A stretch of DNA of 5,778 bases from Deltaproteobacteria bacterium. Its GTDB lineage: Bacteria; Desulfobacterota; Desulfarculia; Desulfarculales; Desulfarculaceae. The translations under genes were made by a program, and so were the position numbers. Location of the stretch: NCBI GenBank assembly GCA_021815655.1, contig JAKAGJ010000177.1:1-5778 (forward strand), read 5' to 3'. Below the pieces are notes generated by a model. The model ran no database searches. It had not been told where the DNA came from and saw only the letters and a list, made by a program, of their open reading frames with translations. Of the stretch, positions 5,371 through 5,778 are shown one piece after another. Within the stretch, counting starts at the first letter, position 1, and each line of letters opens with the position of its first letter.

Positions 5371-5778
5371 ATGAAGGAACTCTCCCAGTGCAGCGTGCTG
5401 GTGGTGGACGACACCGAGGCCAACGTGGACATCCTGGTGGAGGCCTTGGGCGACACCTATGACCTATCGGTGGCCATAGACGGCGAGTCGGCCCTGGAGG
5501 CGGTGGCCGAGAATCCGCCCGACCTCATCCTGCTGGACATCATGATGCCGGGCATCGACGGCTACGAGGTTTGCCGCCGGCTCAAGAAAGACCCCTCCCG
5601 CGCCAAGATACCCGTGATCTTCCTCACGGCCATGACCGAGATCGAAAACAAGACCAAGGGCTTTCAACTGGGGGCCGTGGACTACGTCACCAAGCCCTTC
5701 GAGATCATGGAAGTACAGGCCCGGGTCAAGACCCACCTCTCGCTGATGCTGGCCGGCCGCGAACTGGAGCGGCAGAAC
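5371..5778 (+). CDS. Response regulator with N-terminal receiver domain (3' end outside window)
   Basis: The frame from ATG 5371 is open to the window end (136 codons visible). Residues ~7-125 are a complete CheY-like receiver: acidic pair D13/D14 in VLVVDDTEANVDILVE, phosphoacceptor D56 in LILLDIMMPGIDGYEVCRRL, switch threonine T86 in VIFLTAM, and catalytic K108 in DYVTKPF. It is therefore probably phosphorylated on D56 by a histidine kinase not seen here. After the receiver, AGRELERQN looks like the start of a coiled-coil linker, as in regulators that go on to kinase, cyclase, GGDEF or HD-GYP outputs; which one cannot be told. The start is constrained because an in-frame stop lies at 5359-5361 and no other start codon intervenes. 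AGGAAGG (5351-5357) is a distant ribosome site and GAGG (5364-5367) a very close one, so initiation may be modest. Confidence 0.93.
   Translation, partial: MKELSQCSVLVVDDTEANVDILVEALGDTYDLSVAIDGESALEAVAENPPDLILLDIMMPGIDGYEVCRRLKKDPSRAKIPVIFLTAMTEIENKTKGFQLGAVDYVTKPFEIMEVQARVKTHLSLMLAGRELERQN

Noticed and set aside
1..5778. CRISPR array, tRNA or rRNA
   Set aside because: No regularly spaced repeats and no cloverleaf or rRNA-like sequence were seen.

Overview
This GC-rich window carries the 3' part of an operon for a membrane-bound relative of group 4 [NiFe] hydrogenases and respiratory complex I. A poorly coding gap follows, then the start of a response-regulator gene. All recognisable genes are on the + strand. 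The strong G/C third-position bias, this operon type and the receiver style suit an anaerobic Desulfobacterota-like (former Deltaproteobacteria) bacterium. That taxonomic guess is an inference; no marker gene is present.

Positions 1-4957 form one tightly packed operon. It holds the C-terminal part of a HyfC/HycD/NuoH-like membrane subunit (1-362), a HyfE-like subunit (364-1008), a HyfF-like antiporter subunit (1014-2534), a HyfG/HycE-like large subunit with a fused NuoC-like N-terminus (2588-4114), and a fusion of a two-cluster ferredoxin (HyfH/NuoI-like) with the small subunit (HyfI/NuoB-like; 4184-4957). Junctions in the membrane module are 1 and 5 nt; the two junctions around the large subunit are 53 and 69 nt. 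The operon begins upstream of the window.

The central result is that the large subunit is not a normal hydrogenase. Of the four cysteines that bind Ni-Fe in true [NiFe] hydrogenases, only the first position (C212) is still Cys. The second L1 position is T215, and the two C-terminal positions are S502 and G505 by my alignment. The protein also stops two residues after that motif, so it has no C-terminal peptide for a maturation protease to remove. The small subunit keeps its four proximal-cluster cysteines, the ferredoxin domain keeps eight, and the antiporter subunit keeps its charged channel residues. This fits the energy-converting hydrogenase-related (Ehr) complexes: an electron chain and ion pump without evident H2 chemistry and with an unknown electron acceptor.

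Positions 4958-5370 contain no convincing complete gene. They hold a hairpin just after the operon, a possible sigma70 promoter overlapping a 9-bp tandem repeat, a GTTGAAAAAGTCC stretch of the kind seen near mobile-element ends, and a 26-codon open frame that looks like the tail of a lost gene. That tail ends 9 nt before the response regulator (5371 to the window end), which has a complete phosphoacceptor receiver domain and an output region outside the window.
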